Position numbers and translations under genes: made by a program. From contig NZ_JOFX01000109.1 of assembly GCF_000719345.1 (NCBI RefSeq), forward strand, positions 1-5,549: a stretch of DNA of 5,549 nt. Direction: 5' to 3'. The DNA comes from Streptomyces sp. NRRL F-2664 (GTDB taxonomy: Bacteria; Actinomycetota; Actinomycetes; Streptomycetales; Streptomycetaceae). Below are positions 1-5,388 of this stretch, in pieces. The notes under the pieces are model-generated. The model was not told the DNA's origin. It made no database searches and saw only the letters and a program-made list of their open reading frames with translations. The stretch's first letter is position 1. Each line of letters begins with the position of its first letter.

Positions 1-98
1 ATCTGACCGCGGCTCGCCGGCACCGGATCATCGCCACCTGCATCCGGCTCGGCATCCCGGTCCTGGCCGACAAGGCCTATCAGGGAGCCGGCGGCCTG
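1..98 (+). pseudogene. IS5-type (DDE_Tnp_4-like) transposase, C-terminal fragment, truncated at both ends
   Basis: The frame starting at base 3 reads LTAARRHRIIATCIRLGIPV followed by LADKAYQGAGG. This matches the block around the second catalytic Asp in IS5-type transposases of actinomycetes; the likely Asp is the GAC codon at 69-71. After the GAGG residues, at about 95-98, the family likeness stops. The frame stays open to 341, but that downstream translation resembles nothing in the family and lies over an opposite-strand IS30 remnant. The usual distal Glu region (a VER...LK-type motif) is absent, so the fragment cannot encode a working enzyme. The N-terminal part lies outside the window. 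The start of a transposase of the same general type appears at 5384. Confidence is high for the family and moderate for the exact breakpoint. Confidence 0.75.
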
Positions 99-305
99 GC
101 TGTGGGGGTCGGCGAAGAGGACCTGGAGTCCGGAATCGACGCGGACCTGGACGTGCCGGGCCGGTTCCGTGCCCCGGTCCCGCGGCAGTGGCCTGCGCAG
201 TTGCCCGGGCAGGGTCGTGATGGCGGCGGTGATCGCGTCATTCACGGTCTCGGCACCGCGGCCGGCCAGCGCGGGCCCGCTCTTGGTACGTGGTTCGGTG
301 CCCGT
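99..305 (-). pseudogene. IS30-family transposase, C-terminal segment separated from its N-terminal half by the IS21-like insertion
   Basis: Read on the minus strand from about 305 down to 99, the frame gives TGTEPRTKSGPALAGRGAET, then NDAITAAITTLPGQLRRPLP, RDRGTEPARH and VLFADPHS. This is the core of IS30-family transposases, which usually read LPEQLRRSLTWDQG...FCDPHSPWQRG. The Asp of RDRG (177-179) sits where the second catalytic Asp is expected. The likeness stops exactly after PHS, so the following PWQRG...NENTNGLLRQ block with the catalytic Glu is gone. The upstream part of the same protein lies about 4 kb away at 4298-4634 on the same strand. The two pieces are best explained as one gene split by the IS21-like element. 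The deletion at 99 abuts the IS5-type fragment. Confidence 0.8.
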
Positions 306-384
306 TTTTACCGGGGTGAAGTAGAGCCAGGGTTCCGGTGAGATTCGGAGCCGGTTGTTCTCCGGTGAGTTTGGGAGCCGGTTG
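306..384 (+). repeat. Left-end multiple terminal repeats of the IS21-like element
   Basis: Three degenerate units lie head to tail. Unit a (about 306-332) contains ACCGGGGTGAAGTAGAGCC, unit b (333-355) contains CCGGTGAGATTCGGAGCCGG, and unit c (356-384) contains CCGGTGAGTTTGGGAGCCGG. They share the pattern CCGGTGA...GGAGCC. Such arrays are the known transposase-binding sites at IS21 ends. Units b and c agree at nearly every position, and unit a is the most diverged. Units a and b also align as a pair with the outer right-end pair. Confidence 0.8.
356..383 (+). repeat. 28-bp perfect inverted repeat, left copy
   Basis: It begins TGTTCTCCGGTGAG and ends GGGAGCCGGTT. Its exact reverse complement occupies 4179-4206. 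This is the strongest single piece of evidence that the two ends belong to one element and enclose everything between them. Confidence 0.9.
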
Positions 385-490
385 GTGTGATGGTGTGGAA
401 CATGCCGCTTTCGGAGTAATCGCGCCGGGTTGCGCCGTCTGGCGGTCACGCTGTGCCGGTTGATCACGGTCCAGGTCAGGGAGACCCCTG

Positions 491-2097
491 GTGCACAGGT
501 CACGGGAGTGGCTGTTCGAGAAAATCCGCCGTGCCCGGCGTGAGCAGGGGCTGTCGGGGCGGGAGCTTGCTGCGCGATTCAAGGTGTCGCGGAACACGGT
601 GCGCAAGGCGTTGGAGTCGCCGGTACCGCCGAGACGCAAAGCACCGCCGCCGCGGCAGAGCGTCCTGGAGCCGGTGAAGGGCTTCATCGACGCGCTGCGC
701 GAGGACCTGGACGCGCCGGCGAAGCAGAAGCACACGATCCCGAGGGTCAGCGAGCGTCTGGCGGCTGAGCACGATTTCGAGCTGGCCGGGCGAACCACGG
801 CCTGGGAGTACGTGCGCAGCCGGCGTCCGGAGATCCGTCCGGAGGCCCTGGAGGGCCGTCGGCATCTGGAGGGGATGGTCCCGCAAGCGAAGAGGCCGGG
901 TGAGGAAGCAGAGGTCGGCTTCGCGGGCTTCTGGCTGGACCTGGCCGGCCAGCGCCGCAAGTGCGTCCTGTTCACGCTGCGGCTGTCCTATTCCGGCAAG
1001 GCGGTCTACCGGGTCTACGCCACCGCCTCGCAGGTAGCGTTCCGGGAAGGGCATCTGGAAGCGTTCACGGAGCCGGGCGGCGTCCCGTCGGTCCACATCC
1101 GATACGACAACCTGAAGCCCGTCGTCAAGCAGGTGCTGTTCGGCCGCTCCCGGCTGGAGTCGGCGCGGTGGGCGTCGTTCAAGTCCTGGTACCAGTTCTC
1201 CGCGTTCTACTGCGCTCCCGGTGAGGACGGCGCTCATGAGAAGGGCGGGGTCGAGCATGAAGGCGGCCGGTTCCGCCGCAAGCACCTGGTCCCGCCGCCG
1301 GCGGTCGACTCGCTGGCGGAGCTGAACGAGCGCCTCACGGCGAGCGACATCGCGGAGGACGCCCGGCGCATCCACGGCCGCCCGACCTCGATCGGGTTCG
1401 ACGAGGCCGAGCGGGAGAGGCTGCGGCCGCTGCCGACGGACGACTACGACTGCGGGATCGACCTGACTCCCACCGTCGCACGCAGCTCGCGGATCACGGT
1501 CCGGCAGTGCTACTACTGGGTCCCGGCGAAGTTCATCGGGACCAAGGTGCGGGTGAAGCTGCGGGCGAACGAGCTGTGGGTCTTCGACGGACGCAAGGTC
1601 GCCGCCCGCCACCCGCGGCTGACGCGCCGATACACCTACCACGACATCCTGGACCACTACCTGGAGATCCTCCTGGACAGGCCCGGTGCGTTCGCCGGGG
1701 CCTCCGCGCTTGCCCAGGCCCGCGCGGAAGGCGGCTTCACCAAGGTCCACGAAGCGTTCCGGGCGGCCGCGAAGACCAAGGCCGACGACCGCGAGGGCAC
1801 CCGGATGCTGATCGGGGTGCTCCTGCTGCACCGCCAGCTCCCACCGGAGGCACTGGTGACGGCGGATGGAGACCTGCCTGCGGATCGGATCGGTCTCCAC
1901 CGACCTCGTCGCGATCGAGGCCCGCAAGGCGATAGAGGGCGATAGAGGGAACCGACGCGGACGACGCCGAGCTCCTGGCCGACCCTTACGAGGCAGCCAC
2001 GGACAGTCCCTCGTCCGCGGGCGTCGGGGCTCAGGTGCTCCCTGCACGCACGCCGTCTGCCGCCCGATCCACGCCCGGCACTGCCCGACATGAGTAA
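491..2097 (+). pseudogene. istA: IstA-like IS21 transposase, disrupted by two frame changes and a lost catalytic Asp
   Basis: IstA is the DDE transposase of IS21 elements and works with IstB. The GTG start at 491 follows an AGGGAG ribosome site at 478-483. Residues about 20-41 (LSGRELAARFKVSRNTVRKA) form a helix-turn-helix. The DDE core has Asp206 (IRYDNLK) and Glu255 (EKGGVE). The first Asp, normally in a PGEEAEVDFG motif, is Gly143 (codon GGC at 917-919, one transition from GAC). The first frame stops at 1943-1945. Family-like sequence continues in the +1 frame from 1866 (RIGSVSTDLVAIEARKAIE) and then in a third frame to the TAA at 2095-2097. One extra G near 1864-1865 and a 10-bp duplication at 1929-1948 account for both shifts. 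Removing them gives a 531-residue protein, close to the usual IstA length. As it stands the product would be 484 residues with a scrambled tail. It should be catalytically dead. Confidence 0.85.
1929..1948 (+). repeat. 10-bp tandem duplication inside istA
   Basis: GCGATAGAGG occurs twice in direct succession (1929-1938 and 1939-1948). Ten extra bases shift the frame by one. Deleting one copy joins ...EARKAIE directly to GTDADDAELLADPYEAATDS, a plausible acidic IstA tail ending ARHE at 2094. The stop codon that ends the first frame (1943-1945) lies in the second copy. It looks like a replication-slippage event in a gene no longer under selection. Confidence 0.8.
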
Positions 2098-2160
2098 GAA
2101 CGACCGGCTGCTGAGCCCGGCCAGCGGCCGTGACAGCCAGACCCAGAAAGGCCACGGCGC

Positions 2161-2988
2161 ATGTGCACGACCATCACCGTCACCAACCAGGGCGACGATC
2201 AGGACACCGGCCAGGTCCCCGGGCGCAGGATGTCCCTGCCCGGTGACCCGGAGGACATGCTCATCGACGAAGCGTGCCCGGAACTTCGCCTGCCCGCGTT
2301 CCGCGACCGGTTCATCGACCTGGCAACCACTGCCCGGCGCGAGCAGGCCACCTACAAGCAGTTCCTCCTCGGCATGCTGCAGGCCGAGCTCGCCGACCGG
2401 GACCTTCGCCGCCAGCAGCGGCTGCTGAGGCTGGCCCGCTTCCCCCGCCCCAAGCGGCTGGAGGACTTCGACTTCGAGAAGAACCCGGTCACCCCCGAGT
2501 TCGTCGCCGACCTGAAATCCCCGATCTGGGTCCGCGAGGGACGTCCCCTCGTGCTGATCGGCGACTCCGGAACCGGCAAGTCCCACCTGCTGATCGGGAT
2601 CGGCACCGAGATCGCCGAGACCGGGCTCTCGGTCGGTTACACCACCACCTCGGCGCTGGTCAACGAGCTCGCCGAGGCCGATGCCAACCGCCGCCTGTCC
2701 TCGGTCATCGCCCGCTACAGCAAGATCGGCCTTTTCTGCCTGGACGAGTTCGGCTACCTCAACCTGGACCGCAAGGGTGCCAAGCTGCTGTTCCAGATCT
2801 TCACCGAGCGTGAGGAACGCAAAGCCACCGCGGTCGCCACGAACTCACCGTTCACCGACGGCGACGCCCGGCTCTGCGCGGCCATCGCCGACCGGATCAC
2901 CTTCCGCTGCACCCTGATCCAGACCGGCACCGACTCCTACCGTTACCAGGTGACCGAGAGTGAACGCCGCGGCGAGACCCACAGGTGA
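2161..2988 (+). CDS. istB: IstB-like ATP-binding protein of the IS21 element
   Basis: IstB is the AAA+ helper ATPase of IS21 transposition, related to DnaC; it binds DNA and assists target capture and strand transfer by IstA. The 275-residue frame is intact and of normal length for the family, with about 30 extra N-terminal residues if the ATG at 2161 is used. That ATG has an AGAAAGG-like site about 10 bases upstream; an internal ATG at 2230 (Met24) is an alternative. The Walker A motif is GDSGTGKS (residues 134-141), Walker B is LFCLDEFGYL (191-200, with Asp195 and Glu196), the sensor-1 Asn is N228 in VATNSPF, and an arginine-finger-like DRITFR follows at 244-249. The N-terminal third (residues 35-100) is the helical IstB region that contacts DNA or IstA. 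It lies 63 bases after the repaired istA stop and overlaps the next gene by 4 bases. Confidence 0.93.
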   Translation: MCTTITVTNQGDDQDTGQVPGRRMSLPGDPEDMLIDEACPELRLPAFRDRFIDLATTARREQATYKQFLLGMLQAELADRDLRRQQRLLRLARFPRPKRLEDFDFEKNPVTPEFVADLKSPIWVREGRPLVLIGDSGTGKSHLLIGIGTEIAETGLSVGYTTTSALVNELAEADANRRLSSVIARYSKIGLFCLDEFGYLNLDRKGAKLLFQIFTEREERKATAVATNSPFTDGDARLCAAIADRITFRCTLIQTGTDSYRYQVTESERRGETHR

Positions 2989-4025
2989 ACAGCCACGCCG
3001 CACGCACGAAGAGATCCGGCCGTGCTCGGGACGTGATCGCCACCGAGGGACCGGCAGCGGCACGGATCGTCGTAACCGTCGCCGCTGCCTGGGAGACGGC
3101 ACTGTGGCTGGGAGCGGAGCAACCGCCCGTCTATGCCGCGATCGTCCCGCTCGTGGCCCTGCGCGGCGACCCCATGACCGCATTGGCCACCTCCCTCCAG
3201 CGCGTGCTAGGCGTCGTCGCGGGCGTCTTCGTCGGCATCGCCGTCCTGAACTTCCTGCACCCCTCGACCGCTGCAATCATCCTGGTCCTGGCTGTCGGTT
3301 TGGCCACCGGCATGGTCCTTCGGGCCGGCGGCTCCATGAACGTCCAAGTACCGGCCTCCTCCCTTCTGGTCTTCGCCAGCACCTCCCCCGACGCCTACGC
3401 CCTGCACCGCCTCTGGGAGACAGGAGCAGGAGCCGCCGTGACGATTCTCCTCGCGCCGCTGCTCTGGCCCCCCGACCCCCGCCGCACCCTGGCAGCTCTC
3501 GCCGCTGACTCCCGCACCCGTCTCATCCAGGCCCTCACCAGCACCACTACGGCCCTCGGCACCGATCCCGGCACAGCCCGGGACAATCTGGCCTCCGTCA
3601 CCAGCCACATCGAAGCGATTCACAGTCACGCCGTCCGGGCACGCGAGGCCGAACGCGCCATGCGTTTCAACCCCTTGCGCCGCCGGAACCGCGAGACTGT
3701 CACGGGTCTGGCCCGCGTCATCGCCACTGCCGACCAGCTCACCGCCCACCTGGCAACCCTTGCCAGAGAAGTCTCCGAGTTCACCGGCAGGGACGATCTC
3801 GATCCGGTCCTGCCTGAGGCCCGCCGGTATCTGCCCGGCCTCGCCGCCTCCACCGCCAAAGCGATCACGGACACCCTGCACGAGACAACTCCTCAGCAGG
3901 CCCAGACCGCAGCACGTGCCAACCTCGCCGCCTACGCCCGCGCTGACAGGCGCCCCGCCGCCACAGCCCTGCGCAGACCCTTCAAACAGATCCTCGACGA
4001 CCTGGAACAACACTTCTCACTATGA
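2985..4025 (+). CDS. FUSC/aromatic acid exporter-like membrane protein, passenger gene of the IS21-like element
   Basis: The 346-residue product has hydrophobic stretches at about 24-43, 47-60, 74-91, 95-112, 121-132 and 146-162, followed by a soluble, largely helical, Arg- and Ala-rich C-terminal half (165-346). The N-terminal half resembles FUSC/aromatic acid exporter (ArAE) proteins: a PPVYAAIVPLVALRGDP segment (47-63), then SLQRVLGVVAGVFVG (70-84), which is the QRxxGxxxG-type signature of the family, and a LLWPPDPRR end (159-167). Known relatives export fusaric acid or hydroxylated aromatic acids, or have no known substrate; none can be assigned here. The length fits the shorter half-size members rather than full-length AaeB (about 650 residues). 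The GTG start at 2985 overlaps the istB TGA (GTGA), which suggests translational coupling and transcription with istAB. Its presence inside the element's terminal repeats makes it cargo, an unusual addition to an IS21 element. Confidence 0.78.
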   Translation: MNSHAARTKRSGRARDVIATEGPAAARIVVTVAAAWETALWLGAEQPPVYAAIVPLVALRGDPMTALATSLQRVLGVVAGVFVGIAVLNFLHPSTAAIILVLAVGLATGMVLRAGGSMNVQVPASSLLVFASTSPDAYALHRLWETGAGAAVTILLAPLLWPPDPRRTLAALAADSRTRLIQALTSTTTALGTDPGTARDNLASVTSHIEAIHSHAVRAREAERAMRFNPLRRRNRETVTGLARVIATADQLTAHLATLAREVSEFTGRDDLDPVLPEARRYLPGLAASTAKAITDTLHETTPQQAQTAARANLAAYARADRRPAATALRRPFKQILDDLEQHFSL

Positions 4026-4150
4026 ACGGACCTGCCCCGAACAGACGGGCCCCGGCCACGACTTCAGGGAGGTGGCTTCCAGGGCCCGCAGCCACAAACT
4101 AACGCCGCAGCACAGCTACCTCACGGACACTCCGCGCCCCTGGCAAACCT
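4026..4150. other. Non-coding spacer between the passenger gene and the right terminal repeats
   Basis: No supported gene lies here. A 26-codon frame from the ATG at 4022 overlaps the FUSC stop but resembles nothing. No convincing stem followed by a T-run is visible. The 3' end of the istAB-FUSC transcript is therefore not marked by an obvious intrinsic terminator. Confidence 0.5.
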
Positions 4151-4297
4151 CACCCGATAGTGGCTCCCGATCCCACCAAACCGGCTCCCAAACTCACCGG
4201 AGAACACCCATCACGGTCGAGTACATCACCACCACGAACAGCCCAGCACTGGCTGCCATCCACACCGGAGCAGTGGCTCTCAAATGACTCGGTGACA
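4151..4297 (-). repeat. Right-end multiple terminal repeats of the IS21-like element
   Basis: Read on the minus strand from the outside inward, the units are: a (4297-4271) with CACCGAGTCATTTGAGAGCC; b (about 4272-4247) with CTCCGGTGTGGATGGCAGCC; c (4206-4179), identical to left unit c over 28 bases; and a weaker unit d (about 4178-4157) with TGGGATCGGGAGCCAC. Units a and b align with left units a and b, including the spacing between them. About 40 bases of unrelated sequence separate b from c. These repeats lie beyond the stop codon of the FUSC gene, which places that gene inside the element. Confidence 0.78.
4179..4206 (-). repeat. 28-bp perfect inverted repeat, right copy
   Basis: It is the exact reverse complement of 356-383. 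It lies 154 bases after the FUSC stop codon and about 90 bases inside the inferred outer right border. Its inset position mirrors the left side, where the matching copy lies about 50 bases inside the border. Confidence 0.9.
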
Positions 4298-4634
4298 TTA
4301 AGTTGCCGAAGCCTTCCACCCGGGGCAGGTGCAGCAGCACGGTGAACCGCGTACTGCGCTCGACCAATGAGCCGATCGCGGACCGGCCGGTGCCGACGAG
4401 AGGTCGTCACCTCCCAGCGGCCTGGAACGGCACGGTCCCCGGCATCGGCCGGCCGCTCGCTGATCAGCACGTCAGCGGTCACGTGGCCGCGGATACTCTG
4501 CCTGGTGCGCTCCCGCGGGACGCGCAGTGGCCGCCTGGTGCGCAGGCAGGCGACGAGCCCACGCTTGAGGGCTCCGCGCCCCCGGACTAAAGGGCCTGGC
4601 AAATCGCTTCCGGGAAGACGCGCACGGACGTCGC
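4298..4634 (-). pseudogene. IS30-family transposase, N-terminal/central segment with two frameshifts
   Basis: On the minus strand from about 4634 the reading is VRVFPEAICQAL, then (after a frame change near 4590) VRGRGALKRGLVACLRTRR, TADVLISERPADAGDRAVPG and RWE, then (after another change near 4400-4410) LVGTGRSAIGSLVERSTRFT and VLLHLPRVEGFGN. This is the standard IS30 order: IYQALYVQGRG, ISxRPAExxDRAVPGHWEGDL, GRSAIGTLVERxTRF, LLHLP. The first frame meets a TAG right after QAL. The second shift falls in the WEGDL motif, where the first catalytic Asp lies. Family likeness ends at 4298 with the IS21-like element and resumes in the piece at 99-305. The N-terminal helix-turn-helix region is missing beyond 4634. 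The gene was already incomplete, or has decayed since. Confidence 0.82.
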
Positions 4635-4648
4635 CTAAGGGCTGTCCC
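4635..4648 (+). repeat. Candidate remnant insertion-sequence end (CTAA + GGGCTGTCCC)
   Basis: IS30 likeness ends at about 4634 and is followed by CTAAGGGCTGTCCC. GGGCTGTCCC resembles terminal inverted repeats I associate with IS5-type elements in Streptomyces, and CTAA would fit a short TNA-type target. No matching opposite end is visible in the window. This rests on memory of such ends and is weak. Confidence 0.3.
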
Positions 4649-4716
4649 ATAACTGGACTGTGTCCCTTTGCCAGCCCGGATCGGACCGCTTCAGTGGCTG
4701 GTGACAGGATCGAGGG

Positions 4717-5340
4717 GTGCTGATCAAGGGATACGACGTCGGCCCGCTGGTGCCGGGCGAGTCACTGCTGCTCCACCCGGGCTTCTGGTCGAACTACCTC
4801 TTGGCGATGTGCAGCGACGGGGGGTGCGCCGAGCGCCCGGTTCCGGAGTGGTTCGGTGAGGACGGCGCCGATGCCGATGCCCTGTCCGAGGTCCTCTTCG
4901 ACCCTGAGCACTGGCCCGTGTTCAGGATGCCGGCAGAAGACGGACCTGGAGCCGTGGTGATCCACCGAAACCTGGACGGCGACTACGGCACCGACTACCT
5001 CCTCACCCATCCAGACAGAAGCTACGCCCAGCAGATCGCCAGCTGGGACGGAGATTTCTCGGGCACAGGGCTGACATGGCACGAACTTCTCCGGATCGCT
5101 GACAGCCCGTTCCTTACGGACGAAGGCGTCCAGGACACGGCCACCCGCTTCCTGCTGCTGCTTCCCCTCCTCACCGATCCGAACGTGCCGGACACAGCAT
5201 CAGCAAGGCTGATGACCGCCCTGACCGCAGTCGGCGCGCCGCAAGACACAGCCTCTCTCGCGGCGGAGCACCTGCTGGCGCACCTTACGAGGAGATCCGG
5301 ACATGACCCCGCATGGACGTCTCCGCTGAGCGGGAGCTGA
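4717..5340 (+). CDS. Hypothetical protein, 207 residues, function unknown
   Basis: I do not recognise a named family. The frame is intact, and the GTG at 4717 is supported by an AGGA ribosome site at 4706-4709, 7 bases upstream. The protein is acidic and soluble, with no signal peptide or clear membrane helix. The N-terminal part (1-70) has several Trp, Cys and aromatic residues (PGFWSNYLLAMCSDGGC, FDPEHWPVFRMP). A central part (78-127) reads AVVIHRNLDGDYGTDYLLTH and then IASWDGDFSGTGLTWHELL; its patterns recall small beta-rich actinomycete proteins of unknown role. The C-terminal third (135-190) is Leu/Ala-rich and probably helical (TATRFLLLLPLL, LAAEHLLAHL). It stands alone between the IS30 remnant and an IS5-type transposase. 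It may be a surviving host or genomic-island gene, and an immunity-like role is possible but unproven. Confidence 0.75.
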   Translation: MLIKGYDVGPLVPGESLLLHPGFWSNYLLAMCSDGGCAERPVPEWFGEDGADADALSEVLFDPEHWPVFRMPAEDGPGAVVIHRNLDGDYGTDYLLTHPDRSYAQQIASWDGDFSGTGLTWHELLRIADSPFLTDEGVQDTATRFLLLLPLLTDPNVPDTASARLMTALTAVGAPQDTASLAAEHLLAHLTRRSGHDPAWTSPLSGS

Positions 5341-5342
5341 GA

Positions 5343-5358
5343 GGCGGACCAAACCGCC
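5343..5358 (+). terminator. Short GC hairpin just after the hypothetical gene
   Basis: GGCGG (5343-5347) and CCGCC (5354-5358) pair around a 6-base ACCAAA loop, 2 bases after the stop codon at 5338-5340. There is no following T-run, so it would be a weak or non-canonical terminator at best. Confidence 0.3.
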
Positions 5359-5359
5359 G

Positions 5360-5388
5360 GCCATACCGTGGAACGATCTTGGTATGGC
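5360..5388 (+). promoter_or_regulatory. 8-bp perfect inverted repeat covering the start codon of the IS5-type transposase
   Basis: GCCATACC (5360-5367) and GGTATGGC (5381-5388) are exact reverse complements separated by 13 bases. The second arm contains the ATG (5384-5386). In mRNA this would form an 8-pair stem hiding the start codon. In DNA it could be an operator or part of an element end. The only weak ribosome-site-like sequence (GGA at 5370-5372) lies in the loop. Confidence 0.5.

Larger units (their letters stand above)
306..4297 (+). mobile_element. IS21-family element with a passenger gene (istA-istB-FUSC), inserted in an IS30 transposase gene
   Basis: The element holds istA and istB in the standard IS21 order, and both flanks carry arrays of related 24-28 bp repeats in opposite orientation, as IS21 family ends do. 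A 28-bp stretch at 356-383 is repeated perfectly as its reverse complement at 4179-4206. The outermost repeat units are at about 306-332 and 4271-4297. The right end finishes with the CA expected for an IS21 terminus; the left end aligns as TTTTACCG instead of TG..., so it may be eroded or misplaced by a few bases. Outside both borders the sequence is IS30 transposase on the minus strand. No clean target duplication is seen; only a short A+T-rich likeness (TTAA at the right flank, TAAAAA near the left on the minus strand). At about 4.0 kb it is much longer than the usual 2-2.5 kb because of a third gene after istB. Confidence 0.8.

Noticed and set aside
102..341. A 79-codon plus-strand frame as a separate small gene
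   Set aside because: It is read-through of the truncated IS5-type frame across the opposite-strand IS30 remnant and the IS21 left end, with no ribosome site and no likeness to a known protein.
306..384. CRISPR-like array in the repeated units
   Set aside because: The units are degenerate, abut each other without spacers of regular length, and reappear inverted at the other end of an IS21 element, as terminal transposase-binding repeats do.
385..490. A promoter for istA
   Set aside because: No pair of -35 and -10 boxes with sensible spacing could be identified with confidence; TTGATC at 460-465 lacks a partner before the start codon.
1860..1950. Programmed frameshifting in istA
   Set aside because: The two shifts are explained by a single added G and a 10-bp duplication. 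No slippery heptamer or stimulating stem is visible, and the catalytic Asp is lost as well, so decay is the simpler reading.
500..2155. A long minus-strand open frame (551 codons) opposite istA
   Set aside because: It mirrors the GC-rich third positions of istA, has an Arg-rich low-complexity translation with no recognisable motif, and conflicts with clear IstA motifs on the plus strand.
1657..2586. A 309-codon minus-strand frame across the istA end and istB start
   Set aside because: It runs through the conserved IstB coding on the other strand and shows no family-like sequence. It is an antisense shadow of high-GC coding DNA.
4022..4102. A 26-codon frame overlapping the FUSC stop (ATGA)
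   Set aside because: The overlap is suggestive of coupling, but the peptide is Pro/Arg-rich, very short and without features.
4150..4650. A 166-codon minus-strand frame presented as a new gene
   Set aside because: Its middle part is one frame of the broken IS30 transposase. Its ends are only out-of-frame read-through into the IS21 repeats and flanking DNA.
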